DNA from: Thecaphora thlaspeos
Lineage: Eukaryota; Basidiomycota; Ustilaginomycetes; Urocystidales; Glomosporiaceae
Reading direction: 5' to 3'
DNA: 64,000 bases
Assembly: GCA_900291925.1 (NCBI GenBank)
Contig: UWYS01000001.1
Location: 868,001-932,000, forward strand
The first letter of the stretch is position 1; each line of letters starts with the position of its first letter. Positions 33,119 to 42,312 of this stretch are shown here, piece by piece. The position numbers were made by a program, and so were the translations under genes. Under the pieces are notes generated by a model. It did no database searches. It was given only the letters and a program-made list of their open reading frames with translations, and had not been told where the DNA came from.

Positions 33119-34987
33119 ATGGCGCAACCACCACAGAGAACGTCTCACCACCACCATCACCATCACAGCCACCACAGCCACAGCCATGTCATCGACCCCT
33201 CGAGACGCAAGAAGAAGCACCCGCACTCGCAGGTGCAGCAGGACCTCGAGGCGGATGACTCAAACGCCAACAACTTCATCTCGTCTTCGAGAGACGCCTC
33301 CGAGGAGGACAACGACGATCAAGAGGAGAATTTTGACGACGACGCATCGGTCGCCTCGCTTCGACACCATCAGCAGCAGGCGAGCACCGGGAGCGTCATC
33401 GCCGTTCCCTGTTCCCCGTCGACGGCGTCCATCCCGCCCAACGACCGCGACCAGGCGCTGATCGAGTCCAAGCCTCACCCGCTCTCACAGTCGCACAAGT
33501 TCAGAGGCAGCCCGGGCAATCCAGAGGACCGCACGCCTTCGAGCTCGAGCCCACCCAAGGCTGCACCGCCCCTCAGTCACGCGCAGGTCCGGACCGCCCA
33601 GCAGCAGCTCGGCCACGGTGCATCGTCTGACGAGGATTACGCAGCCGTCAGGCCCAGCGTCGGTGCGACGCTGGCCAACGCAGCCTCGACCCTGTCGAGC
33701 TCCTCATCGGCCGACCTCGTGCCGAAGACGGTCGCCCATCGGCAGCACCAGGACACGGCGGGTCGTCCCTCGAAAGTTGCCACCGGCATGAGCCTTGGTG
33801 CCCTTCCGACAGTCTCCGGCTCGCTCGCTAGGCAAGCGACAGAACCGGCGGGAACCTCGTCCACGGCCGCAGGGACGATGCAGGGCAGCGCCGTGGTGAC
33901 TCCGCGTGCCGCCGCTAACGATCCGGTGCGAGAGCTCTCTTCTGGACAGGCCGTCGGTACGGCGGGGCAGGCCCGGGGCCAGAGCACAGGAGGCTTGGCG
34001 AAGCGCAAGGGCTCGACATCGACCCACCTCACCGCTGCCGCCTCGGGTCTGCGAGACAGCAGCGGCACCGCGCTCGACAGCTATTCGGACGCCGGCACAA
34101 CAACGGACGGCGCGACGCCCTACGATGGAGACGTCGAGTATGCCGCGCGCACTCCGATCAGCGTCCAGCTGAGCGGCGGGGCCAAGCCGGACGCCGCCGC
34201 GGACCGGCCGACACCCTCGGGCCCAGCAGCGGCCTCGGCCAGCGCGACGACGGTGACAAGCCCGTGCACCGCGCCCGACCAGGTCCACTCGCGCGCCTAC
34301 ATCGATGTGGTCGGCTCGCGGCACCCAGACTGCCACCCGGATGGCGACAACGCAAAAGAGGAGAGCTTCGACGCGAGCCACATTGCGAGCGCAGAGGACA
34401 TCCGAAACTGGGTGCACGAGGCCATCTTCAACCCGGACCCGAGACGTGACTACTCGATCAATAAGCCGCCGCAAAAGCTCGGCAAGGACGGCAGGGAGCG
34501 GCCGATTCGGATCTACGCCGATGGCGTGTACGATCTCTTTCACTACGCCCACGCGCTGCAGCTGCGGCAGGCGAAGCTGTCGTTCCCCAACGTCCACCTT
34601 ATTGTCGGCGTTGTCTCGTCGTACAGCTGCAGCTCGCACAAGAACAAGCCGATCTTTTCGTCAGCCGAGCGGTACGAGTGCGTGCGCAACTGCCGCTGGG
34701 TCGACGAGGTGCTCGAGGATGCGCCGTGGATCATCGACCAGAACCTGATTAATGCGATGGAGATCGACTACGTGGCGCACGACGAGCTGCCGTACGAGGG
34801 CAAGGGCATCGAGGACGTCTATGGGTTCGTTAAGAAGCAAGGCCGATTTCTCCCGACAAGGAGGACCGAAGGCGTGAGCACCAGCGAGCTCCTCGGACGC
34901 GTGGCCGAGGTCTACCGGAAAGGGTCGCTGGACAAGAAGCTCTCCAAAGTCGGATTGGCCCACCTGGCATTCAAGCCGAACGAGTAG
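33119..34987 (+). CDS. CTP:phosphocholine cytidylyltransferase-like protein
   Basis: Single exon, 622 aa. The N-terminus is His-rich (alternating HH and SH up to residue ~25), followed by ~400 disordered Ser/Thr/Ala residues. The catalytic domain covers about residues 460-590: RPIRIYADGVYDLFHYAHAL, LSFPNVHLIVGVVSS, CRWVDEVLEDAPW, IDYVAHDELPY and the signature RTEGVSTSE. These fit the CCT family that makes CDP-choline in the Kennedy pathway. The nucleotide-binding HxGH motif reads HYAH (Gly to Ala), and the GVxSD/THxxKG segment is also changed (VSSYSCSSHKNKP). The usual amphipathic membrane-sensing helix after the catalytic domain is missing; the protein ends ~35 residues later. It could be a divergent paralogue with altered activity, or this lineage's main enzyme. 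Confidence 0.85.
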   Translation: MAQPPQRTSHHHHHHHSHHSHSHVIDPSRRKKKHPHSQVQQDLEADDSNANNFISSSRDASEEDNDDQEENFDDDASVASLRHHQQQASTGSVIAVPCSPSTASIPPNDRDQALIESKPHPLSQSHKFRGSPGNPEDRTPSSSSPPKAAPPLSHAQVRTAQQQLGHGASSDEDYAAVRPSVGATLANAASTLSSSSSADLVPKTVAHRQHQDTAGRPSKVATGMSLGALPTVSGSLARQATEPAGTSSTAAGTMQGSAVVTPRAAANDPVRELSSGQAVGTAGQARGQSTGGLAKRKGSTSTHLTAAASGLRDSSGTALDSYSDAGTTTDGATPYDGDVEYAARTPISVQLSGGAKPDAAADRPTPSGPAAASASATTVTSPCTAPDQVHSRAYIDVVGSRHPDCHPDGDNAKEESFDASHIASAEDIRNWVHEAIFNPDPRRDYSINKPPQKLGKDGRERPIRIYADGVYDLFHYAHALQLRQAKLSFPNVHLIVGVVSSYSCSSHKNKPIFSSAERYECVRNCRWVDEVLEDAPWIIDQNLINAMEIDYVAHDELPYEGKGIEDVYGFVKKQGRFLPTRRTEGVSTSELLGRVAEVYRKGSLDKKLSKVGLAHLAFKPNE

Positions 34988-35231
34988 CCGGGCAGCGCAG
35001 CGTGTCGGACGGCATTTCCCCTCTGCTCTCGTAGCTCGATATTGTGCCGAGGAGCTCGGTGTACCTGTACTGGCAACGCCTTCCGAACGCAATTGAAGGG
35101 CACATTCCACACCGTCTGTCGGTCCGTCATCGCTGCCTGACTGTCTGACGTGCGATTCCATTCGAGGGGGATGGGAGAACTGGACGAAGACAACGACGAC
35201 GCTGCTGCTGCGTCTGCTGCTATGCTATGGT

Positions 35232-35834
35232 CTAGTCCCTCGTCCTCAACCTCTGATCCGTCTGCCTCGTAAAGGCCGAGGTGAGCGACTGCAGCGGGGA
35301 CTGGTGGAATTTCTCATTGTTGCCCGGTGTGTATCCTGAGCGTGGAGGTGAGGCGAAAGCAAAGGTCGCAGCACCGTCAGCTGCTCCCGCTCCGCTTCGA
35401 ACAACGAGGCGTGTGAGAAAGTCTTCAGACAAGATGGGCGACTTACCGGGCTGGACGGCCGTCCCGACCTCTGTCGTCCCTGCAGTCACGGCGGAGGCCT
35501 GACCTTGCTTGATCATGAGGTCCTTTTTCTTTTGCGTGTTGTTCGTCTTGACGGTGTAGTAGCCGTAGCCTGCAATAAAGATCAAACCGGTCCAGCTGCA
35601 TCCATCGATGATAGGAGAGTGTAAGGCGGCGAGACGGGACGAGGTCAGCGATCGAGGTACAGCTCGAGGGTGGGGACGATGGCCTGACGGCGGCGCTCAC
35701 GCCAAGAAGATGGCCTTTGGGCTGTTGAAGTTGATCAGTTGCCGCACTGTCGGTGCTTTGGCCATGGTTGACGTCGGCCGCTGCAGAGCCTGCGTGGGGG
35801 TAGGGGTGGGCCTTGGTGCAGATGGGTCGGACAT
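35232..35834 (-). CDS. Small single-pass membrane protein, function unknown
   Basis: Exons 35834-35701, 35595-35447 and 35335-35232 (128 aa), with introns of 105 and 111 bp. After a Pro/Thr-rich start, residues ~25-45 read MAKAPTVRQLINFNSPKAIF, then a hydrophobic helix WTGLIFIAGYGYYTV and a basic stretch KTNNTQKKKDLMIKQ. The charge pattern would place the C-terminus in the matrix or cytosol; size and layout suggest an organelle-membrane accessory protein, but I do not recognise a family. The second intron is divisible by three and has no in-frame stop, so its retention would add 37 residues. It converges with the cytidylyltransferase gene (244 bp). Confidence 0.7.
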
Positions 35835-36390
35835 GTTGGCGTGTTGTTGCTACGAGATGGCAGGGATAGCGGTGGTCGAGGAATGGGAGGCGGCCGCTTG
35901 CGCGTGGGTGTTGGTGGTTGCTCGCACGTCGCACATCGTTGCTCGTGGCTTTGACCGCGGACGGCGCCTCTATGATTTCCGGCTTTCGGAGATGTGGAGA
36001 GAAAAAAAGTGAGGCCGGCCAGCTGGTGCTGGTGCTGGTGCCGGTGCCGGTGCCGGTGCCGGTGCTGCAGCCACGTAGTTAAACGGGAAAGGGTGCCGGG
36101 TGCGTGCGCACGTGCACAGACCTCCCGGCACCTTGACAGGGCTTCGTGCCCTCCTTGGGGCTTGGCGCCAGACTCGAGCTGGCATAGCACATTGCACCGT
36201 GGCTCGCGACGACGCTCCCCTCGCCTGTCCCCCACCACCGCCGCCCCTTGCACCACCATCACCAGCAGCGACTTCCCGCCACCCTTCCTTACGGCGAAAG
36301 CTGCCCCGAGATTCCCCGATCCTCCTCTTCCCTCCTCGTCGTCGTCACGACCGGCCACCGCGCCTCTCTCTCTAGACCCCCTCCCACGCC
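35835..36390. promoter_or_regulatory. Divergent promoter region with hexamer microsatellite
   Basis: 556 bp between divergent starts. It holds seven tandem copies of GGTGCT/GGTGCC (36025-36066). The 160 bp before 36391 is C/T-rich leader. Confidence 0.5.
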
Positions 36391-38277
36391 ATGGCGCTCG
36401 ATTCGGCCCTCTACACGCTCCACTTTGTCCGGCGCCAACAGCATCCGTGGATCGTCGACTTATACCAGGCCAACCTACCTCCGCCTGCTTCCGCTCCCCC
36501 ACCAGTGCCCAAAAAGGACCATGCCGGTTATGACGAAGATGACCGACGGCCCAAGGCTTACAGCGGCACCATCCCCGACCGATCGACAGCCCGACGCAAC
36601 TTGGTCACGATAGACTACAGCAACAGTACGCCCGTATACACACGCCATCGAGCCACCAACTCGGCGCGCTACTCATCCATTCTGCTCGACGGCGTCCTCT
36701 CCGATTGCCTCCTCGCCTCCATAGCAGCCCTATCGACCAGCGTAAAGACAAAGGCGATCCAGCTGCACAATCCGGACTTGACAGTGACGATTGATAAGCG
36801 CACAAAGACCTTCCACCAGGACTGGCGATTCTCCTTCGAGGACCATATCTTCCAGTGGAGCAAGGAGTCGTCGGCGAAGGGATGGAGCGCATACACCTGT
36901 GAGGTGATACGCAAGCCCGACCCTCGAGTGCTCGCGGCCCAGTACCGACCGTCGACAAAGACGAGACCGGGCCTGCTCTCCCTTATGGAGTACAACCTCG
37001 ACCGCCTGGAGCTCAACGATAAGCGCGGGCTCCAAGTGCTGCTCGTCATGACGCTCTCGTCGCTGCTCGACCAGGAGTATGACGAGAAGCGAGCGTCCAA
37101 TGGCGAGCCCAACATGTACGTTTCGCGAGATGTGCTTCCTTCGAGCGGCAGCAGTGACAATGCGGCGGCCGGTGGCACCGCGATGGCGATGCACACTCAT
37201 TCTGCTTTGGGCTACGGTCGGGTCGACTCGATGTCTGCCCCCTCCCGCAGAGGGACCGCCCTCGGCTCTGCAGGCCCGCTCGGCGAAGCGACGGCCGAGC
37301 TTGAGCCCAACGAGGTGCTTGTCACACACTGGGGGACGGTCGAGGACTATGTGGACCACTGCCTCGGCCTGCTGAGGACCGACGAGGTGCGCGGCAAGGG
37401 TAAAGGACGGGGGATGTACATGATCGTGCTGCGATCCGACAGCGTCGAGACGACGCCCAAGACGGTCCAGGTCGCTGCGGCCGTCAAGGCGGCCTACTAC
37501 CGTCTACCTGATGAGGCCAAGGGGACCGTGTTTGGCAACAGCAGCAGTGAGGAGCAAATCGAAGACGAGCTGTACCAGTACGTCAGGACGGAGGAGGTCA
37601 GCTCTCCGGCGGCCGTCGAGACCGACGACCCCGTGTCCTCTACGGCGTCTGCCTCGGCTTCGACGGCTTCGACGGCGGCGGCGACGACTTCAAGGGCCTC
37701 AGCAGCGGCTCCCAAGCGGCGTATCATAAAGCTCGACCCACCAAAACCCGCCTCGCCTGGGTCGTCGCCTAGTCCACGTCACGGTTCTCTCCCCTCTGCT
37801 GCTGCTGTAGCGACAGGCACTAAGGGCAGCAGCAGCGGCGGACAGTCAACAGTACCAGGCAGCCGATCCAGCTACCTCCGTCCAACACCGCCGTCGAATC
37901 TCAAAATTATTTTGTCAAAGGAACGAATCGGCGAGCTTGAACCGCCGAAACAGCCGGAACCCTGGGACCCTTCGCTGACGGCGTTGCAGGAGGGACCTCC
38001 ATCACGGTCTTCCCTGACAGCACCGATGATCCCAACTCGGCCCAGGTCGATAAGTCCGCGACCTGCGTCTGGTGGACCTCAGGCTTCATCGGGATCAAGA
38101 CCGACAGACTATGTGAGCATACCGTCCGTTCAACAGAGCAACGCCAGCGGAGGCGGTGATGGACAGTATCAGGCGGCCAACTTGGGAGGTGGCGGAAGTG
38201 GAACTGGCGAGCCTGCATCGAGTCGCGGCAGGGCGTTGCTGAGCAGGTTGGGCCTGGGATCGGGCGGCGGCCAGTAG
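36391..38277 (+). CDS. Unknown fungal protein with ordered N-terminal domain and Ser-rich tail
   Basis: Single exon, 628 aa. Residues 1-235 look folded: MALDSALYTLHFVRRQQHPW, TIDYSNSTPVYTRHRATNS, LHNPDLTVTIDKRTKTFHQD, WRFSFEDHIFQW, EVIRKPDPRVLAAQYRP, and LMEYNLDRLELNDKRGLQVLLVMTLSSLLDQ. The pattern of short beta strands then a helix, with a WRFSFEDHIFQW element, recalls a tubby-like or PH-like barrel, but I cannot name the family. A second shorter ordered block (about 305-395) includes VEDYVDHCLGLLR and MYMIVLRSDSVETTPK. The remainder is Ser/Ala/Gly/Pro-rich with basic patches and is probably disordered. No signal peptide or membrane helix. Confidence 0.75.
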   Translation: MALDSALYTLHFVRRQQHPWIVDLYQANLPPPASAPPPVPKKDHAGYDEDDRRPKAYSGTIPDRSTARRNLVTIDYSNSTPVYTRHRATNSARYSSILLDGVLSDCLLASIAALSTSVKTKAIQLHNPDLTVTIDKRTKTFHQDWRFSFEDHIFQWSKESSAKGWSAYTCEVIRKPDPRVLAAQYRPSTKTRPGLLSLMEYNLDRLELNDKRGLQVLLVMTLSSLLDQEYDEKRASNGEPNMYVSRDVLPSSGSSDNAAAGGTAMAMHTHSALGYGRVDSMSAPSRRGTALGSAGPLGEATAELEPNEVLVTHWGTVEDYVDHCLGLLRTDEVRGKGKGRGMYMIVLRSDSVETTPKTVQVAAAVKAAYYRLPDEAKGTVFGNSSSEEQIEDELYQYVRTEEVSSPAAVETDDPVSSTASASASTASTAAATTSRASAAAPKRRIIKLDPPKPASPGSSPSPRHGSLPSAAAVATGTKGSSSGGQSTVPGSRSSYLRPTPPSNLKIILSKERIGELEPPKQPEPWDPSLTALQEGPPSRSSLTAPMIPTRPRSISPRPASGGPQASSGSRPTDYVSIPSVQQSNASGGGDGQYQAANLGGGGSGTGEPASSRGRALLSRLGLGSGGGQ

Positions 38278-38740
38278 GCGTAGAGCGACGGTGCATCTAT
38301 AAAAGGTCGTCATCCCGTCGAGCAGGCGTGCGGGCTACGCGACGGCAATGCTTGCAAACCAGAGATACAGAGATTACACGACACCAAGACAGCGCGGAGT
38401 GGTCGAGTGCACGGTGTATGTCAGAGTGTGTGTGTGTGAGGCGCAATCCTGGGGTATAACAGACCTGTGTTAGCACGGGGGCTAGACAGGCAACGGGCGA
38501 ACTTGGAAAGGACACCCGATTCTCTCTGCCGCCGTCGTGCAGAGAGAATACGGGGAGAACGATAATCGCAACGACGGACAACCAAGTTGCGGACGGGCCA
38601 AGCGAAGGAGAACGCAAATCTCCAAGCCATCGCCCGCCGACCGCTGACGAAATTGCAGCCGGCTGCGTCCTCGGCTGTGCGATGTGACAGCTGTTAAAGT
38701 GTACCCCCTCCCTGACCGCGCGAGCGGCGGCGGAGCAAGA
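38278..38740. other. Convergent intergenic region
   Basis: 463 bp between two stop codons. A (GT)n stretch (38428-38437) is the only simple repeat. No gene seen. Confidence 0.4.
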
Positions 38741-39682
38741 TCAGCCTTCGACGCCGGCGCTCACATCCCCGACTGGGCTCGAGGCGTGCGGCGCGACTCC
38801 GGACGAGACTGGTGTTACCTGCTGCACACCGGCGGGGCCGACTTGATGCGCCGAGATGATCGTCGACACGCTCGAGTTGCTCGGGTTCTTAGCCATTGCG
38901 GGCGCTATCGTATGAGGTTGACTGCTGGCCGCCGCCGCCGCTGCCGAAGAGGAGCTGCCGCCCGTTGCCGCATGACCGCCGCTAGCCGCCGGTAAGGACG
39001 ATGACTGCTGCTGGGCGCTGGCGTTGCGCTGCCGGTTGATGAGCGTCTTGAGGGCGCTCAGCCACTTGATCTCCTCCTCCTCGCTGGGCGCGCAGAGCAG
39101 GTAGGTCCGCTTCGGCGTGATGACCTTGAAACAGTTGTCCTTCTTCTTCTTGGACTCGCCTATCCCCATGCCCGTCCCCAGGCCGGCTCCGACGTTGCTG
39201 GCCACGCCGGCCGCCGCCGCTACCATGCTGGAACGTCGCTCCGGCGCGGCCCTTTCCTGATGGGGCATCACTGCGGAGGCTCCCCCGAGGCCCGAGGCCC
39301 CGCAGTCAAGCCCGTTGCTGTCGCCACCACCATTCTCCTGCTGCGGCGTGTTTGGACCGGCAAAGGAGCCGAAGCCGAACGGCATCGAGGAAGACGGTGT
39401 GCCCACGCTCGGACTCGCCGGGTTGACGGCGGGGGCCTTCTTCGACTCATACTCGATGGTGTCGAGGATCGACGAGATGGGAATCTGCCGATGCGCCCTA
39501 GCGTCCATGTGGCTGCGGGTGTACATCAGCTTGGACCCTGCCAGGATAAACCAGCGCTTCCGCCACACCTTGCGCCGGCTGCTTTGTTTCATTAGGTAGC
39601 CCTGCGTGATGACCTTGTTCGGATCGCGGAGGAAGTCGCTGTTGACGGGCGGGGACACGCTGCCGACGGACTGCTGTTGTGC

Positions 39683-39718
<36 letters not shown>

Positions 39719-41152
39719 GGTAAGCTGTTGGCCGCCAGCAGCGTGCAGGGAGGCTGCACCCTCGCCGGAGCCGGGCAGTGGCATCGCGCGGTCGCCGGCC
39801 TCGTCCTCGTCCCAGTCATCCTCCTCGTCCGAACTGCTGAGCACGTTGCCTTGTCCCTGGGACGACGGACCGGGACTCGCTGGCGGCTCGTAGCCTACCG
39901 TCGCTGCGAGCTTGCCACGGCCGGCGCTGGTGCTCCTCTGCTGCGGGAAGCTGCCAAAGCCATGGGAGCCGCGACGCTGGAAGTGGCCGGGCTCGCTGGC
40001 GTCGCTGCCAGAGTGCTGTCCACCGGGCGAGTGCCCGCCCGAGAGGAAGCTCGGCGCCGGGTGCTCGAACCTTCCCGGGCTGCCGGCCATCGACTGACCG
40101 GTCGAGCTGGTGTAGCTGAGGCAGTAGCGTTCGGCGCCGGCGTCGCTTTCGCTGGTGACCGTGAGCGGGCTAAAAGCGCTGCTTCCGGGGATGGGCCGTG
40201 GCTGCGCCGGAGCGACGTAGGTACCTTTGCCGGGGATGTGTATGCTGATCGGTCTCGCGCCGCTGGTTGAGCTTTTTCCACGGTCCTGCGAGTCGGATCG
40301 TTGCGGAGACACTCCCGAGACCGATGGCGCCGCCGCCATGCTTACCGCTGTTGGTACCGCCGCCACCGCTGCCGCCCCTGTCGTCGCTGCCGGTCCCGGG
40401 CCGAAATCGACCGCGGCCAGGTCCTGGGTCAAGGTGCTCCTCTGAGCATACTGCACCTTAATCTCATTGAGTGCCGCGATCCAGGCGTCCATTTCGGAGC
40501 GCGAGCCCGCCTTGACGTAGAAGGTGCGCTTTGGGGTGACAATGCCAAAGGTGTTGTCATTCTTCTTGAGCTCGACGGATGCGACCGTCTTGATGTCGCC
40601 GACGTCGATGAAGCGAAGGAGCTGGTACTCTTTGTCGTTTTTGTAGTAGGCCAGCTTCGATGAGCGGAGTACGAACCATCGCTTCTTCCACGTCTGCGGC
40701 GGATTTCGGCGACAGGAGAAAGAGGTTGGGAGAAGGTCGTGCGAGGTGGGGGCGGAGGGCGAAGGGGTGTTGGAAAGCCTTCAGAAGCATGTCGACGCAT
40801 GGCGTACTGAGGGCCGTTTCAGAGGCGTCCCCGTCTAGCGCTAGATGGGCCTCAGCGCAGGCGGACGGTCAAAGCTCACCTTTCGCTTCTCTCCGCGCTT
40901 GGCGAGGTAGCCGGACTTTACGGTGGTCTCGCTGAACATTTCGTTGCCGGCGTCGAGGCCATCTACGGTCTCGCCGTCCTCGCCGTCCTCGTCATCGTCG
41001 CACTCTGCCTCTCCGTCGCCCTCCTGGTCATCGTAGTCATCGTCTCTGGCTGCCTGCTGCGGCGAGTGACGGAAATCGGTGGCGGACTGGCCGGCAAATG
41101 GTGGCCGCGATCCGGCAGGCGTCGGGGCTGCGGTGAAGCCAGTCGCGACCAT
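38741..41152 (-). CDS. Tandem PH-domain protein with poly-Gln stretch
   Basis: Exons 41152-40880 and 40693-38741 (741 aa), with a 186-bp phase-0 intron. PH domain 1 (residues ~78-172) starts TTVKSGYLAKRGEKRK at the end of exon 1, continues TWKKRWFVLRSSKLAYYKND in exon 2 and ends with the Trp helix EMDAWIAALNEI. After a Ser/Gly-rich linker and a poly-Gln tract (39672-39720), PH domain 2 begins VITQGYLMKQSSRRKVWRKR, is interrupted by a ~75-residue loop, and ends EIKWLSALKTLI. Both keep the basic beta1-beta2 signature (K/R-x-WKKRWF) expected for phosphoinositide binding. An acidic stretch precedes domain 1. A membrane-recruited adaptor role is inferred; no catalytic domain is present. Confidence 0.87.
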
Positions 41153-42312
41153 GTCGGCGGAGGCTGGAGATCCTAGCGCAACCTTGCTGCTTTTGAAGAG
41201 CGCAACGAGGCTGCACGCAGCTCAGCGGAGCTTCTGGCCCGGGAGAGAGAGGAGGGAGGGCACAGATGGTCGAATCGGTAGGGGTGAGCCGAGGCGGGAG
41301 GAGGTATTGAATGGACGGTGGCGCACCAAAGCAGGGTGTGGAGGAGAGGCGGGACGTGTGCGGGACGAGATGGGGAGGGCGAGGGAGGATGGTCTGGGGT
41401 GGGGAGACGAGGTCAGAGCAGCTAAGGTAGGGCTTGTTTGGCTGGCCGGTGGCAAACAGCACGCGGGCAGGCGCGCAGGCTGCAGCCGGCACGGCGCCGA
41501 GGCCCAGCCAGCCACACGTCACCTCGCCTTGCCCCTTGGCCTTGCCCGGCCTCGCAGCTGGGCCAGACGCGGTTCCGAACCTTGGTGTGCGACGACGATC
41601 CATCGGGCCGACGCGCGCCCGCCTTATCCCCGATCGGCGCGATTCAAGATTCTTGATGGGGGCGCAATCGCTGCCGAGCGGAGGCGCGCCGATGGCGTGC
41701 CCGCCCGGCTTGCGCCTTGATCGATACGGAGGGCAGCCATGTCGACACACGAGGCGGCGTCGCCCCGTGTCGCTCTCTACTTTCGACTGTAGTTATCTCT
41801 TCCCTCAAGCTTCTTGGTATCGAGAGCGTCGCCGAGCGTATATAGAGGGAAGGAGCGGCTGCCCGCTAGGTCGTTCGGCATCGTACGCCCTCCCTGCCTG
41901 GACAGGCTCGCTGCTTCCCACCAACACGCCCCTGTCCCTGGCCGTCTTGCGCAGTTGGCCGCATTCAAGATATTGCTGAGCGGCCCCTCGGCGCCGTCTA
42001 TGTAAAGCGCCCTGCCGCCGCTGCAGCGCGCCCGCACCGCACCCGAAAAAGAGGGACGAGCGCAGGCTCGCTCGCTTGCACTTGCATCCGGCACCGAGCC
42101 CTCTTTATCCCGGAGCGCCGCTTGCTGCCCCCTTCTCACGCTGGGACGACCTCGACCCTATAGAACCTGCTCCTTGCTCCTTGCTCCTTGCTCCTTGCCC
42201 CCCCCCCTCCTCTTCCTCAACCTCTCCCGTCACCGCCTTCAAGTTCTTCTGGCCATCCCTCCCATCTAGACGCCCTTCGCCGCACCGCACCACATCGTAC
42301 CACCCCCCCACC
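41153..42312. promoter_or_regulatory. Divergent upstream region
   Basis: 1.16 kb between divergent starts. It holds four tandem copies of TGCTCCT (42168-42195) followed by ten C (42198-42207), about 110 bp before the nitronate monooxygenase ATG, which would fall in its leader. A TATATAGAG sequence at 41840 could be a TATA element. No gene seen. Confidence 0.45.

Noticed and set aside
39260..40663. Plus-strand open frames opposite the PH-domain gene
   Set aside because: Complement of the poly-Gln and Ser-rich coding region, giving Leu/Cys-rich nonsense.
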